A stretch of 64,000 nucleotides of DNA, taken from Theobroma cacao. Lineage: Eukaryota; Streptophyta; Magnoliopsida; Malvales; Malvaceae. The translations under genes and the position numbers were made by a program. This document shows positions 36,460 through 48,647 of the stretch, in pieces. Where the stretch lies: positions 21,158,572 through 21,222,571 of the forward strand of contig NC_030858.1 in the NCBI RefSeq assembly GCF_000208745.1, in the 5' to 3' direction. Each line of letters starts with the position of its first letter. Position 1 is the stretch's first letter. The notes under the pieces are model-generated. The model was given only the letters and a program-made list of their open reading frames with translations, ran no database searches and was not told where the DNA came from.

Positions 36460-39400
36460 TTTAATACCCCATACTTTGATATGGTGACAAATAAAGCTTA
36501 TCGGATGTGAATTGAGGCCAATTATAATGTTTAAACGTGATAGAAGATGAAAGGAGTAGTTTAGGATAAAATGATTCACACGCGAAAAAATAATAATAAA
36601 ATAATAATATTTTATCAGAGAAGAATTTGTGAGATAAAAGGGTGATTTGGAAGTCAATTGAGGCATAATAAGGTATTTTGGGTACTAAGGAGACAAGAGA
36701 AAATTTTTAGAATAAAATAATATTTTATTAATAAAATAATATTAAAATATTAATATTTAACAGAATGTCGAAATCAGTCATGAAGAAGGATCATATGGTT
36801 GATCCAAGTGGGGGAGAAGAAATACAAGTAAATTTTTGGAGAATGAGCGACAAGTAAAATACGCGTGTTTTGCTAAGTCGAGCCAACGCAGATAAGTAAA
36901 TATTTAAATATTATGGTAATACCGTGTTGAAGTGTAATTTTGATATTTTGGTGGTACATGTACAGAGAAAGGAAGATAGATAAAAATTGAAATTTTTAGA
37001 TGTATCAAAGGGATCAAATTTAAAATATAAAAGTTGAAGGATTATGTAGAGAAATTAAATGGAAGAGATAAAATAAACAAATGGTAAAAATAATAATACA
37101 AGTATGTATATATATATATATATATATAAAAGGAAGACCAACATGGGTAGCTACCCATGTGGTCAATAAAAAGAGTCAAAAGACTCTTTCATTAAATTGA
37201 TGGAAGGGGGCCGGCCATGTGGAACAAAGGGGAAAGAAAGAAAGGTGTGAGGGGCCGGCCAAGTTAGAACAAAATGGAGAATAAAATATATATATATATA
37301 ATTGAATAAGTAAAGTGAAGAAGTCGGTTAGTGAAGAGATAAAAAAGAAACAAGAAGAAGGCGTGAGCAAAAAGAAACAAGAGAAGGCCGAGAGGTGAGG
37401 AAGAAAAGGAAGGTGGAAGAGCAGAGTTGAGGGGGGCGATTTTGTTGCCATTTAAGGAGGAAAATAGAGCTATTTTTTTGTCAATTTAAGGGGTGAGAGG
37501 AGCAGCTTTTGTTGCTGATTTTGAAGGCTAAAAAGTGCAGTTTTTGCGATTGATTTTGAAGGTTGATTGGTATGGTTTTAGTTGTTGATTTTAAAGGCTG
37601 AAATATGTGGTTTGGTTGTTAATCTTTGTGGCTTTGGCTGTTGATTTTTGAGGGAGAATAGTGTAGTTAAGCTGCTGATTTTTGAGAAGAAATAGAGCAA
37701 CTTAGCTGCTGATTTTGAAGTCAAAATGAGTAGCTTTGGCTGCTGAAAATTATTGGTTGAAAGAAGCAAGAAATTATGGCCTGCGGTGAGAAGGAGAGAA
37801 AGGAAGAAATTGTGGATAGCTTGTGCATGTGAGAAAAGAAAAAGAAAGAAAAGCAAGGTGCTGCTGGACGGTGAAAGAAAGAAAAGAAAAGAAAAGAAAA
37901 GAAAAGAAAAAGAAAAAAAGAAAGAGTGGGCATGGCCCAACAAGAAAGAAAAATAGGTATGGCCTAATAGAAAGAAGTTGGGGAGAGATCATAAAAAAGG
38001 CCCAATAGCCATAAAGGAGGAAAAGCCCAAGAGAGAATAAAGGTGGAAAAAATTGGACTTGGACTAATCTAGTCCAAAGAGGTAAAGAAAATTTTCTTTG
38101 CTTTTATTTGGCCTATTATGAAGTTGTATTATTTTAAGCTAGCCATTTGTTTAATTAAATTTTTGGTTATTAGTGATATGAATTAAATTTAAATTACTTT
38201 AATACAATATTTAAATATTTTATTAGGAGGTGTCATAAGACTAAAGTAAAGAAGAAAATGTGAAATTTACGAATAATGCTCGAATGAAGTTAAGAAATTT
38301 TAAATGATTCGTTGTGAAGAATTATTGATGTGGGAGGAATTTAGATGCATAATTTGGTTGAGAGTGTTAAGTTGAATGGTAAAATATTGGAAGAAATGAG
38401 GAGAAATAATGTGGATTTATGATAGAATGAGAGAGAGAAGTGGAATTGATGCACTAAGTGTATTGGGTTTAAATTGTTGCTAGGAAAGTTGTTGTGGAAG
38501 CGTGACGAACGAAGTATATGATTAGCAATTAGGAATAATTATACACGCATACGAATCAATAGCGATGTAGTAATCCCGCTATTGTGAGGTGAGTAACCTT
38601 ATCATCATCTTAATTATCTAAAGTATGTTTTATTCGATTTTTGTGAATTTTATGGAAAATTAATTAAATGATTAATTTTTCAGTTTTATAAACAAAATGT
38701 GATTTAATGAAAAGATTTCATAAAATTGTTTTAAAATTGAATGATGGTTTGAAAATAGAGTAATTGGAGACTGTTTTTGTGTGTTGTAAATTCATGACTC
38801 TAATTGATTGGCTTATGGCAATATTGGCATGAATGGTTGATTTGATAAATGTGATGAAAATGTATAAATTGTTGATTTGCCTTGAAAGGCTGTAAAATAA
38901 AATAAAATAATTGCCATGTCATGTTATTGCAAATTTTATTGTATGGTGGATTTAACTTGCTGCAGTGGGCGGGTTTTCTATGGACCAGCCTATTAGAAGG
39001 GCACGAAATCCCGTTGTATTTTACCTCGGTTGGAGAGGCGAGTAGGGTAACTCCCGAGGTATAACTTTAGAGTTTCACTTCACGCAAAACCACCACGTGA
39101 GCGTGAACTCGGCCAACACCAAGGAATGACTATGTTTTCAAAATAAAAACATGATTTATGCGTACATAACTTTTTAATAGCCTTGGCGGACTCGGTTGGG
39201 ATAGCCCTCAATCAAGGTATCATTGATAATTGGGTATGAAAATGATTTTGGCACGAGCCAAAGTTTTAAGAAATTCATAAGCCATGTTGATTACTTGATT
39301 TATATGAATTGATTTTATTTGGTTGAAACAAGTTGAAAGGTGATGAATTACAATATGTTAAATTATTTTATTTGTCTCCATTTACTCGACTTTAGATATT

Positions 39401-40079
39401 TTAGATGGTATTTGTTTACTCACTGGGATTATATAATCTCACCACCCTTCTTTCCACCCATTTCAGGCTCAGGATAGTCTATAGATAGCTGATTTCATCG
39501 AGACCACCATTGGATTTGCATCCTCCAAATTGTAGGTTCACAATCTTTCTTACTTTTGGTTATTCGAGGGCCCACTTGTTACTGTAAATTAAATTAAATA
39601 CTCTGGCTTACTATATTACAATATATATGAATTTATTTTGCTTTTACGCTGTAAAAATTATTTATGTAGTGTTCTAAAAATATTGTTTTATGAGAAAATT
39701 GAATATTTTATTCAATATTTTTATTTTATTCTAATAGTCATAATTTCATTTTAAACAAATGTTTTAGACATCCAAATTTATTTTTGATTATGAAATATGT
39801 GTTTTGCACCCGTATACTACATTTTTAGCGGATTTCGAGATTAATGAGGAAAAATGAACAAAATGCCTCAGTGAGAAAAAAAATTATTTTTCTATTGTTT
39901 TGATTTGGAAATAGCTTATAATCTCTCAAAACATAATTTAAGTGACTAATACTCACAGAGGAAGCGAGAAAAACTGATGTTAAGCCTTGCGAGATTTCGA
40001 TTGACGTTTCGGGTAATGAATGTCTATCGGGATGTCGCGACGGTTGTCACGGGCTCGATGGGAGTTCCGGGTCGTGACA
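36460..40079 (+). mobile_element. Solo LTR D1 inside F
   Basis: The start TTTAATACCCCATAC corresponds to the usual TGTAATACCCC start of gypsy LTRs, with the G mutated. The end is CGGGTCGTGACA at 40079. F coding sequence is continuous across it (integrase before, gag-protease after). Flanks CAGAG and TAGAG agree at four of five. It is 3,620 bp long with no PBS or ORF. The 3' half (from about 38580) is closely similar to LTR D2, 59910-61406; the 5' half is not, apart from a GGCCGGCCA phrase and purine-rich text. It contains a TA run near 37109-37128 and a purine stretch. Confidence 0.85.
37867..37925. repeat. AAAAG microsatellite in D1
   Basis: GAAAGAAAAGAAAAG-type run of about 55 bp, at least six AAAAG units, within a wider purine-rich stretch (37790-38030). 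Phenylalanine-rich frames on the minus strand here come only from this bias. Confidence 0.9.
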
Positions 40080-41455
40080 TAGAGTACCATCCTTTATAAG
40101 CCTATTGAGTCTATTTTGATTTATATGACCTAAACGTAGATGCCAAAGATAATTTTGATTTATACTAGATTCATTAACTCTTTCAATTTCAAATCATATT
40201 GCTTCTATAGCATTTGTAGAATAAGTCGTAGGCTCAAGGAAATAAAGATTATATCTTACAATTCCAGAACAAATAAAATCTTTATTCAAATAAATAGTGA
40301 GTGTCTCACTAAAATAAACTGAATATCTAGACTTTATTAGACAAAAGACAGAAATCAAATTTCTATAAGTCTTTGGAATGTAATAAACATTTTCCAAAAC
40401 TAAGCTACGACCATAAGGAAATTGAAGAATAATGGCTCCCACTATTAATGCTGAAACGAAGGTGCCATTTGCCATACTCATCCGAAACTGCCTTTTACTC
40501 AGTTTTTTCCTTTGTTGAAACCCCTGTAAAGAATTGCAAACATGGTTAGCGGCTCCAGAATCTACTATCCAAGTATCTGTAGAATCAACCACTAAACAAG
40601 CTTCTAACATATTTAAAAAACCCATACCCTGTTTATTCTTCTGGATTTCTTCAAGGTAGACCTTGCAATTTTGCTTCCAATGTCCTTTCACACAACAATG
40701 GAAACATTTTCCTTTGGTGTTGTCTTTTGAAGTAATCTTTTTCTTCATGGGCTTTTTTTTTGCTTTCACTAAGCCCTTGGAAATTTTTTTAACTCCAACT
40801 ATCTTCTTTTTACCTATGGGTTTGGGCTTAGAAGTGGAAATTGCATGTTCTTCAACTTTCTTTTTCAAATCAAGAACCTTTTCCACATTTTGAAGATCAT
40901 TCATTAGCCCACTTAGGGTGTAATCCCTAGTGTGCAGTTCATAATTCAATTTGAACTGTGAAAATGATGAATTCAAGTTATGAACGATCATTGATATTTG
41001 CGTTTTCGCATCTATCTCAACACCATTTAGTTTTGCCGCATTGAGACAAGAGATCACTTCAGCATGTAATCTCTAACTAGCTCCCCAAGTTTCTGTTTAA
41101 GGTCCTTAAAAGCATTGATTGCTTTCACCTTAGCAGATCTAGTTTTCGTACCAAACATCTCATGTAGGTGCAACATTATGTCAATAACATTGCCCATGCC
41201 TTCATGCTACTTTTGCAATATACTATTCATTAAGGCTAGTATATAGCATTTAGCTAGCTCGTTTGCATCGTGTCACTTCTTATGATATTTAATATCTTGT
41301 GGAGTTGACTTGGGAGTCAGTGCTTCAAGCTCATGGTCAGAAAGAACCCATGTGATCTTGTCATAATTAAGGACAATATTAAGGTTTCTTTTCCATTCGT
41401 AGTGGTTATCACCATTCAGAGTGCATTTATTCAGCAAAATTGAAAGTGGATTCAT
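40080..41455 (-). pseudogene. Copia gag and protease (element F)
   Basis: It starts at ATG 41455 (MNPLSILLNKCTLNGDNHYE). In-frame stops lie at 41273-41275 and about 41214. A one-base shift near 41065 puts the rest in another frame. From 41057 the frame gives the capsid end, a lysine-rich stretch (KKPMKKKITSKDNTKGK), the zinc knuckle CFHCCVKGHWKQNC with all four ligands, and the protease site TWIVDSGAANHVCNS. A beta-rich protease body and the pre-integrase segment (NAIEAI, then a stop) follow. The reading then passes into D1. Length and order are normal for copia gag-protease. Confidence 0.88.
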
Positions 41456-43298
41456 ATTTGTGATGCATATATGTTTCTAAAAGTACATTTGAAATTATGC
41501 AAGCATACTAGTTATTCATAGACTTTGAACATTTCATGATGCATGTATGCATGATGATAATATATAAAACCCTATAAATTATATTATTAGTTCGACAGTC
41601 ATCTACCTTTCTATAATAAATTAACCGACTATGGGCTGTGAGAATTTACTACCAAGCAAACTAAGACCTTCCCACTTAACTATGTTTCCTAGTATCCTCA
41701 TACTTAACATGGTTAAGAAGTGCCTTCATTTGGTCCACACAGTTTACTAACAGAGCTATTGTAGGCAGGTTAATAGTAAATTCATGTTAAGTGTAACAGT
41801 CATTGTTTCATTCTTTTAAGCTCCTTACTTAGTGAGCCTCTATGGGAGGTCTCACTTCATAATCCACCTAAAAGGATTTATCCTTTCAGAGACCTAGTCC
41901 GTCATGATCTAGATTCATGTATGCTTATAGGGAGTGACATGTTTCACATGCCAATGGGCCAACAATGGAGACCGTGGACTTTAGGATTACTAGCATCCTC
42001 TCCCACTCAATATTTTTATACTTGGGGTTTTGATTGACTTTCTACCGGATTTTCTAGATGCATATTTAGAATATCCTAAGTCAAATTATGGACTTGGTTA
42101 TGTTTCCAACTAAACGCGTTTAGTATATAACTAAGTCCATATTACCATCTTGTCTAGATGCGATTTATTTTCGTATATTCATTATGTATCTCATAGTATA
42201 AAATTCCTTTTAAACTAAAATAAATAATGTATGCATGGCATTCCTTAAGAGATGTTGGCACTTTAATTCTAGATGGCATGTTTTCAAGCATACAAATAAT
42301 ACCTAATATCATTCATACAGATACATATAAATATATATATATATATATATAATAAGCCACATTAATGTCCATCCTAGGAAAAATAAAATAAAATTACAAC
42401 TTGTAATTCTCTTCAATCTTGCTTGCTTCCGCTGCTTGTTAGGATCACATCCATTTGACACTCTTTTGAATTTTATGACTATTTAAAATTCCTCAATTTT
42501 AATTTTAGTTTTAACCCAATTTGAGAAAATAATTTTATTTTATCCAATTAATTAATACCAAAATAAATATATATACTTTTTTATCCAGGGCTAAAATTAA
42601 TTTTCCAAAAATAAAAAGAATTTTGGAAAATTTTTAAGAATATATATAATAATATTAAAAAATATATTTTTAAATAATTTTATTAAAAAAATTTGGGCTG
42701 GGCCCACTCTAATGGGTTGTTGCCCAAGAGCCCAACGCTGGGCTGCTGCACTTGGCAACAACACACCCCACCCCTCTTTTCCCCCTCTCCCCTTTTTTTT
42801 TAATAAAAAAAATATTTTAATAGAAGAAAATATATATTTTTATAATAACAAAATGTTAACATAAGAAAATTCTTTTTCTTTAAAAAAGATAAATACAACA
42901 AAAACTCCTTTTACAAAAAAAATTAATAGTCATAAAAAAATAGAGAGACCAAATATTACCTAATTACTTTTTTCCTTTTGGCTTTGAACTTCTTTCTCCA
43001 TGGATGCACTAAATACATCAAGAAATATTAAAATTCCATACGTTTTCCTAGTTACATAAATTTAAGGAAAAATAATAAAAAAATGAAGAAGGAAACATGG
43101 CGATGATAAGCCACCCTTCTTGTTACATAACCAAAAGAAAAATGTTACATGTAAAATTTTTTAGGACAATTAATGCAGCAAAAACCTTGAATCATGCATT
43201 ATAACATACAACCATATATTGATCACATCAAGATAGTTAAATATGTGCAAAGCTGCTAACCATGCAAAATAAATATAGGAAACAAACTTGCGATAATC
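41456..43298 (-). other. 5' untranslated leader of F
   Basis: About 1.8 kb between PBS and gag ATG, long for a copia leader, with no recognisable product. It contains a TA run near 42328-42352 and a very AT-rich stretch at 42480-42900. Confidence 0.6.
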
Positions 43299-43313
43299 CC
43301 TGCTCTAATACCA
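43299..43313 (-). other. Primer-binding site of F
   Basis: Minus strand TGGTATTAGAGCAGG, two bases from the LTR end, one change from the initiator-tRNA-Met complement TGGTATCAGAGC. Confidence 0.85.
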
Positions 43314-43315
43314 AT

Positions 43316-45404
43316 TATTGGAGTAGGATCTTAGTAAATTAATGTGACTATGTAAAGCATGGATTTCAAAAATTTATTTTATAAAGGAAGCAAGATATCC
43401 AATTACACAATTGGAAACACACATTATTATTATTACAAGTAACATTTTCACTCAAAAAAAAATAAAAATCTATTAAGTAAAAAAAACCATACCTTTTATT
43501 TTAAGATTCTTAATTTCGGATTCCACCACACCAATGAACGATTGCTCGACCAAATAAGTTTACCACTTATTTCTCAAGAATACTTCCAACTTGAACCTTC
43601 AGTGGACAAGGTGTGGAATGCAAGACTACAAGATGGTAACCGATTTTCGTTTTCTCTTTTTTTTGGAAAAGTTTGGAGGAGGAAAAGAAAGGTGACGGCT
43701 GAAACTTTTTTTTAAGAAAAAGTATGTTTTCATATTTTCTTCCATTCTCTTCTCTTTTTATTAAAACTCTTGCTTCAAAAGTTTAATCAAAATAAAACAC
43801 CTTTGAATCAATCTTGACCATCCATTTAGAGTTATGGAAGCATCAAACATGCTCCATAATTATCAAAATAAAAATTAAAGAATAAATAATTTAATTCTTT
43901 AATTATCATTTAGAGTTCTTGATTAAATAAAACTCCTTATTGAATAATAACTCTTATTTTATTATTATCTATCTTTATTTAAAAAGAATTAATAATAAAT
44001 AAAAGAGTAATAGTCAAACGTGGAGTCTCCTTTTATCAACATGGATGTTTAGATTCATTTTACAAGAATCCTCCTAAAATTCTCTTAATTTAAGACAACT
44101 CTTGTCTGTAATTAAGACAAAAAAATTTGATCTTGTCTAAATTTGAGACAAATATCTATTCTTGTCTAGATTAAGACAAAAAATATTTTTCTTGTCTTAA
44201 ATTAAGACAAACATATTTTCTTGTCTAAATTAAGACCAAACATGTTTTCTTATCCAAATTAAGACAAACATTTTAGAGCTGCCAATTTTTGTGCACAATT
44301 TAATTAATCAAATTAAAGCATGCATTCTAACTTAAACAAGTTGAACTCTACGAAGCTAAGTGGGGAATCTATTTGGACATAGATATTCCAAGCTCCAATA
44401 AACCTAGAATTATTCTTAATCTCTTTAAAAATAATTCAAGCTTATTAACCATGAAATCACTCCACCATAGATTCATGGTTGCACTCTTGGATTAATTATA
44501 ATTACAAGAAACAATTCAATATTTGACGTTGATTATTAGTTGTCCAATTGCAAATCTTATATTGTAAATCCTTATAACCATCCAATGATAAAAGGTGAAA
44601 TTACCGTTTTATCTTTTATGTCATTTTTGTCCCCTAGTATCAAATTTCATCCAATTAGTGATTCAATACTGTAGATCTAATCTTTTTAGTATCCAGATGT
44701 GATGAATAGCTAATTCATCAATCCACTAGGCCTAGATTAATCACCAATCTTCTTGAAATCACTATAAGTGATGTTAATGCTATGAACTCCATTATCTAGA
44801 TATATGTTCCCAGATGCACATCTCGATTATAATCCCAAAATACGGAGTCTAGATCAACACTTTATGATGATCATGCTCATGGTAAATCAAAGATTATAAG
44901 GAGATTAAACACAAGTCCACTATCTATCAGGATTTCGGTTCTACTATAAGCAAATGCATAAGTGTGAGATCAAGATTTAGGTAACGGTAAAACTTAAATT
45001 TGATTCTCACATGATTCCAGTTTATGTTATAGTGTCATTACTCAAAGTCAACTATTTCGATGATTTGAGACTCATAATTCCCTTGAAATGAATCACATTC
45101 GTTTCGTTGGAAGTAATCTGGACACTACACACCTAACACAATAAAGTGACCAACTTTATTATATGGCTGTGAACAATTTTTAGATTTAATTAAAAGACAT
45201 GTCTCGTATGTATGACTCTTCATACAAATGTATTTTAATATCTCAACAGAATCTTAGTACCTTAATAACTAGATAATGAATGCTTACTAAAACAAACTCT
45301 TCGTCTTATTATCAAAATGTACTTTCATTACAAATAAATTTAATGAATGTAAGCATGAGAATATACTTGCTTTCCAAGGCATCATATTCTTAAAATTCCT
45401 AACA
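43316..45404 (-). mobile_element. F 5' LTR
   Basis: 2,089 bp; TG at the minus-strand start (45404) and CCAATA at the end, where CCAACA is expected (final CA mutated to TA). Carries the same TTAAGACAA array as the 3' LTR, at about 44090-44270. Confidence 0.9.
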
Positions 45405-46469
45405 TTCATAACCTCATAAATCACTTACATGCTTAGCCTATAGTGTACATGATATACTTAACACATACATCTCATGACATAGATGTTACAATCTCATAAA
45501 ATGAACTCATGCATCCAACATTCCTATCATGCTACATTGTATCTAACATGTGCATAATAATTGTCATACATTAACCATAGAAATATCTCATACCCACACT
45601 AGCCCAAAGGTTAGAGTAATCTAGTGGACTACAAACATAAAAGGGCTTATCCCCCCTTGTTGAAAACTAGTACATAGTAGCATATTTACATACATAGTAA
45701 ATTTGTAAACAATTTGAAAATCATTGTGTAACACGTATCACAATCATGATCAAATCAAGTCATTTGAACATTTCCTTGAAAACTTCATGAAACCTTGTAG
45801 TTCAAATCCTTGAATAAACCATTTATGGAAATAGGTTTTCAACATGCCTAAACAACCATTTTCATAAAAATCATGCTAACTTTACATATTATAATACTTG
45901 AAAAGGTGTAGCCACTCACCTAATTGGAGAGTAGATTCCTAGCTCCAATCACAACTCCGTTTCGACGTTATCCATGGAGTTTTCAACTATTCCTATCATA
46001 CAACAATCATCACAATCATTTCCTAGAATAAAATCTCGTGATAATCATTATAGGGACTTTTGAAACTACTCACTTTTAGCTAAACTAATTTTCTAATTAA
46101 AACCTGTGCTTAGAAACCCATAAATCTTTCATCCTTACCTTTTGTGAGCTTAGATGCTTAAGAAAATCACAAAGTCTTTATGATTTAAACGCCAACAGAA
46201 AATCTGGGCAATAAAATCAAATTTTCAAAAACTAGAAATCAAGATTTAAAGTTTTCAAAAATTAAAAATGTCATCTTTTTCATAACAACTCAAAACCACA
46301 TCATTTAATCATCAAAAATGAAGATTTGAGCTAAAAATGAGTTGAAAGAGTATAAGAGTTGGGGTTTTACCTTACAAATGTAGTTGAGGGTTGCCAACCC
46401 TAAAAAAATGTGGTATATTTATAAGATAGGGTGTGAAAATATGTTTTTACCCTTTTAATTTTTTGAAAT

Positions 46470-46620
46470 CGATGAAATGTATCGATGCATTGACCCAATG
46501 TATCAATACATTTCGTTTTGAAAAAATGTATCAATACATTATGAACATGTATCGATACATGTTCATCAGAAATCCTTTTTGGGCTCAATGTATCAAGACA
46601 TCATGAACATGTATCGATAA
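46470..46620. repeat. ATGTATCGATACAT palindrome cluster in G
   Basis: Seven copies of ATGTATCGATACAT or ATGTATCAATACATT-type words occur within 150 bp. One copy at 46541-46566 is a perfect 26-bp palindrome (ATGAACATGTATC then its reverse complement). Similar words occur in the left part of G near 31500-31560. Confidence 0.9.
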
Positions 46621-46688
46621 ATATGAGACAGAATGCTATTTCTGAGGTAGATTACTTATAAAATTTGCCTAACTTATTTACATTAAAT

Positions 46689-46745
46689 ACCATTTAAGTA
46701 AATGTCCTCTCCATTTACTTAAGATATTTCATTTACTTAAATGGT
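46689..46745. repeat. 16-bp inverted repeat at the G/MULE border
   Basis: ACCATTTAAGTAAATG at 46689-46704 is the exact reverse complement of 46730-46745. A third partial copy (CCATTTACTTAAG) lies between them at 46711. The right arm ends one base before the proposed MULE end. Confidence 0.85.
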
Positions 46746-47199
46746 AGGGGAAATTTGTTTTTTGGCCTTTGAAAACAAAATGTTTTTGAAAATAACCTTC
46801 AAGATAAATTTAACTACTTTTAGCCACTAGAAGAGATTTTGAGACAAAATGCCCTTGATGAGACATCTTCGGTGATGTGCACTCTCAAACAAGCGAAAAA
46901 TTAGAAAATAAATATGCGAAGAATTTTTGAACATCTACTTTTATGCAAACATCCAATTTTTTCCCCAGAAGCTTCTGCAAAACAAAATAATGGTTTTTCA
47001 GATATTTTCGACATGGCATTTAGCTAATACGAAGCGTGATATTAAATCGAATAAGGAACCGGTCGTGATGAATTGAAAGCTTCGTGATTGATGTGAAAGC
47101 AAAAATCCCTAATATGGTGGTGAATCAAAAGGAGAAGGATGTGAATCTGAAGCAGGAAATGGTCATGCTACAACAGGCCATATGGTTTGTGTGATGGCA

Positions 47200-47990
47200 G
47201 GGTTTTAGAGTTTGTGAAACGAAATGGTGGGAATGTGTGACACGACATGGTGGGAATGTGTGACACATCATGGTGAGAATATGTGAGACGGGTGTGACAC
47301 GACAGGGTTTAAAGTGTGTGACAAGTCAGAGTGCTAATGTGTGAGATGGCACGGTGATAATGTGACAGTGGTGTGACACGGTAGGGTTTAGAGTGTGTGA
47401 CATGCCATGGAAGGAATCTGTGACACGACAACGTTTAGAGTGTGGGACACACCAGGGTCAGAATGTGTGACACGGCAGGGTCATAATGTGTGAAACGGCA
47501 TAATGATAATGTTTGACACAAGTGTGACACGACAAGGTTTAGAATGTGTGACACGCCATGGAGGGAATCCGTGACACGGCATGGTGAGAATATGTGGGAC
47601 TGGTGTAACACGGTAGCGTTTAGAGTGTGCGACATGCTATGGTCAGAACGTGTGACACGCCAGGGTCATACTGTGTGAAACGGCACAGTGATAATGTTGG
47701 ACAGGGGTGTGACACGGTAGGCTTTAGAGTGTGTGACATGCCATGGAGTGAATCTGTGACATGGCACGATGAGAATATGTTGGACGAGTATGACACGGTA
47801 GCATTTAAAGTGTGGGACACGCCATGGTCAAAACATGTGACACACCATGGAGGGAATCTGTGACACGACACAATGAGAATATGTGGGACGGGTGTGACAC
47901 GGCAGCGTTTAGAGTGTGGGACATGCCATGGTCAGAACGTGTGACACGCCATGGGTTTAATATGTGACACGCCATGGTGTGAAAAAAGGC
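47200..47990. repeat. GTGTGACACG minisatellite
   Basis: About 30 diverged copies of a 22-26 bp unit, consensus near GTGTGACACGCCATGGTGAG, fill 790 bp. Longer phrases (TTTAGAGTGTGTGACATGCCA, then TGGAGTGAATCTGTGACA) recur every 150-200 bp, so there is a higher-order period. Open frames in both strands (for instance 47435-47871) are by-products of the repeat. Confidence 0.9.
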
Positions 47991-48192
47991 GAGAAAATGA
48001 CGAGGAAGGCGTTTAGACTTTCACTGAACGAATGAAATGAATATAAAAGGCCATTTCGTTTTAATTAAATATTTTTCTGAAATCGCAAACGTTTGTGTGA
48101 AGGAAGTAAGAGAGTTTCATTCATTCCTGATTCCGAAAGGTAGTAGAGAGTTTGACTTTGTTCTTTGCAAGCTTAACTACATCACAGTAACA

Positions 48193-48213
48193 ATGTCTGT
48201 TATCAGTGAAGAG
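48193..48213 (+). pseudogene. Proposed first exon of a MULE DUF1985-type gene
   Basis: ATG at 48193 encodes MSVISEE and is followed immediately by GTTAGT (donor at 48214). An in-frame ATG further upstream at 48037 would give 59 residues before the donor, so the start is open. The proposed acceptor is TAG at 57921-57923. The intron would contain two minisatellites and, later, the whole of element H. No promoter element is evident; the call rests on frame agreement with exon 2 and is tentative. Confidence 0.35.
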
Positions 48214-48408
48214 GTTAGTCACTCTAAAATTAATCTTTCTTCTGTTCGTTGATTTTTTGCTAGGTTAGTTTCCTTGAACTGTTCAATTTTTATTGGTTTG
48301 CTGGGTTGTTTGGTGTTTTTTTTGCAATTGTTATGCTTTGCTTAAACTATTTTCTTCCTAGTTTTATGGTCATACCAAAGTGTTAAAGGGGTTCCGCGTT
48401 TGCGTATG

Positions 48409-48622
48409 GCGCGTTGTGGCTTAATTGGTTTTTTTGGTTTTTAGCGTGTCACAGCTATTCCTGACATGTTGTGGGTTAACTAGTTTTTTGGGTTTTTAAC
48501 GTGTCACGGCTGTTCCTGGAGTGTCATGGGTTAACTAGATTTATGGGTTTTTGACGTATCACGGCTGTTCTGGCGTGTTGTGGGTAAACTGGTTTTTTGG
48601 GTTTTTAGCGTGTCACGACTGT
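48409..48622. repeat. Four-unit tandem repeat, about 55 bp, in the proposed intron
   Basis: Four units of the form GCGTGTTGTGGGTTAACTGG, then TTTTTTGGGTTTTTAGCGTG, then TCACGGCTGTTCC follow each other. The GTGTCACG word links this array to 47200-47990. Confidence 0.85.
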
Positions 48623-48647
48623 TGGTGTAACGAGCCAGTAATTACGG

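Larger units (their letters stand above)
31766..45404 (-). mobile_element. Copia element F, both LTRs, perfect TSD, split by D1
   Basis: Minus-strand element with LTRs 31766-33848 (3') and 43316-45404 (5'), PBS, gag, protease, integrase, RT, RNase H and a polypurine tract. TTCAT at 31761-31765 and 45405-45409 is an exact target duplication. Solo LTR D1 sits at 36460-40079, leaving about 10.0 kb of F proper. The LTRs differ at roughly one base in ten over the first 140 aligned, so the insertion is old. All coding parts are broken. Confidence 0.92.
45405..46746 (-). mobile_element. LTR-like element G, right part
   Basis: Resumes after F with the duplicated TTCAT. It is non-coding and AT-rich, with a strong cluster of ATGTATCGATACAT words at 46470-46620. 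The right border is uncertain: a MULE-like terminus appears to begin at about 46747, so G may be cut by it. No TSD for G could be matched to CTAGA at 30671-30675. Confidence 0.5.

Noticed and set aside
37190..37265. Two GGGGCCGGCCA phrases as possible regulatory sites
   Set aside because: They are a local duplication in LTR D1, and a similar GGCCGGCCA occurs in D2 before the AAACCCTAG text; no further support.
37176..38008. Phenylalanine/serine-rich and lysine-rich open frames
   Set aside because: They arise from purine-rich sequence and an AAAAG microsatellite within LTR D1; no homology or start context supports a gene.
46865..46935. Right border of element G
   Set aside because: Several CA ends (46865, 46891, 46933) were tried against the left flank CTAGA at 30671-30675; none gave a matching duplication, so the border is left open and the MULE start is preferred at 46747.
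47435..47871. Open frames on both strands with repeated SHTLNATVSH-like text
   Set aside because: They are translations of the GTGTGACACG minisatellite; the codon pattern simply follows the repeat unit.
47200..47990. CRISPR-like array of short repeats
   Set aside because: Units are directly tandem without unique spacers, vary in length and sit in plant transposon DNA.
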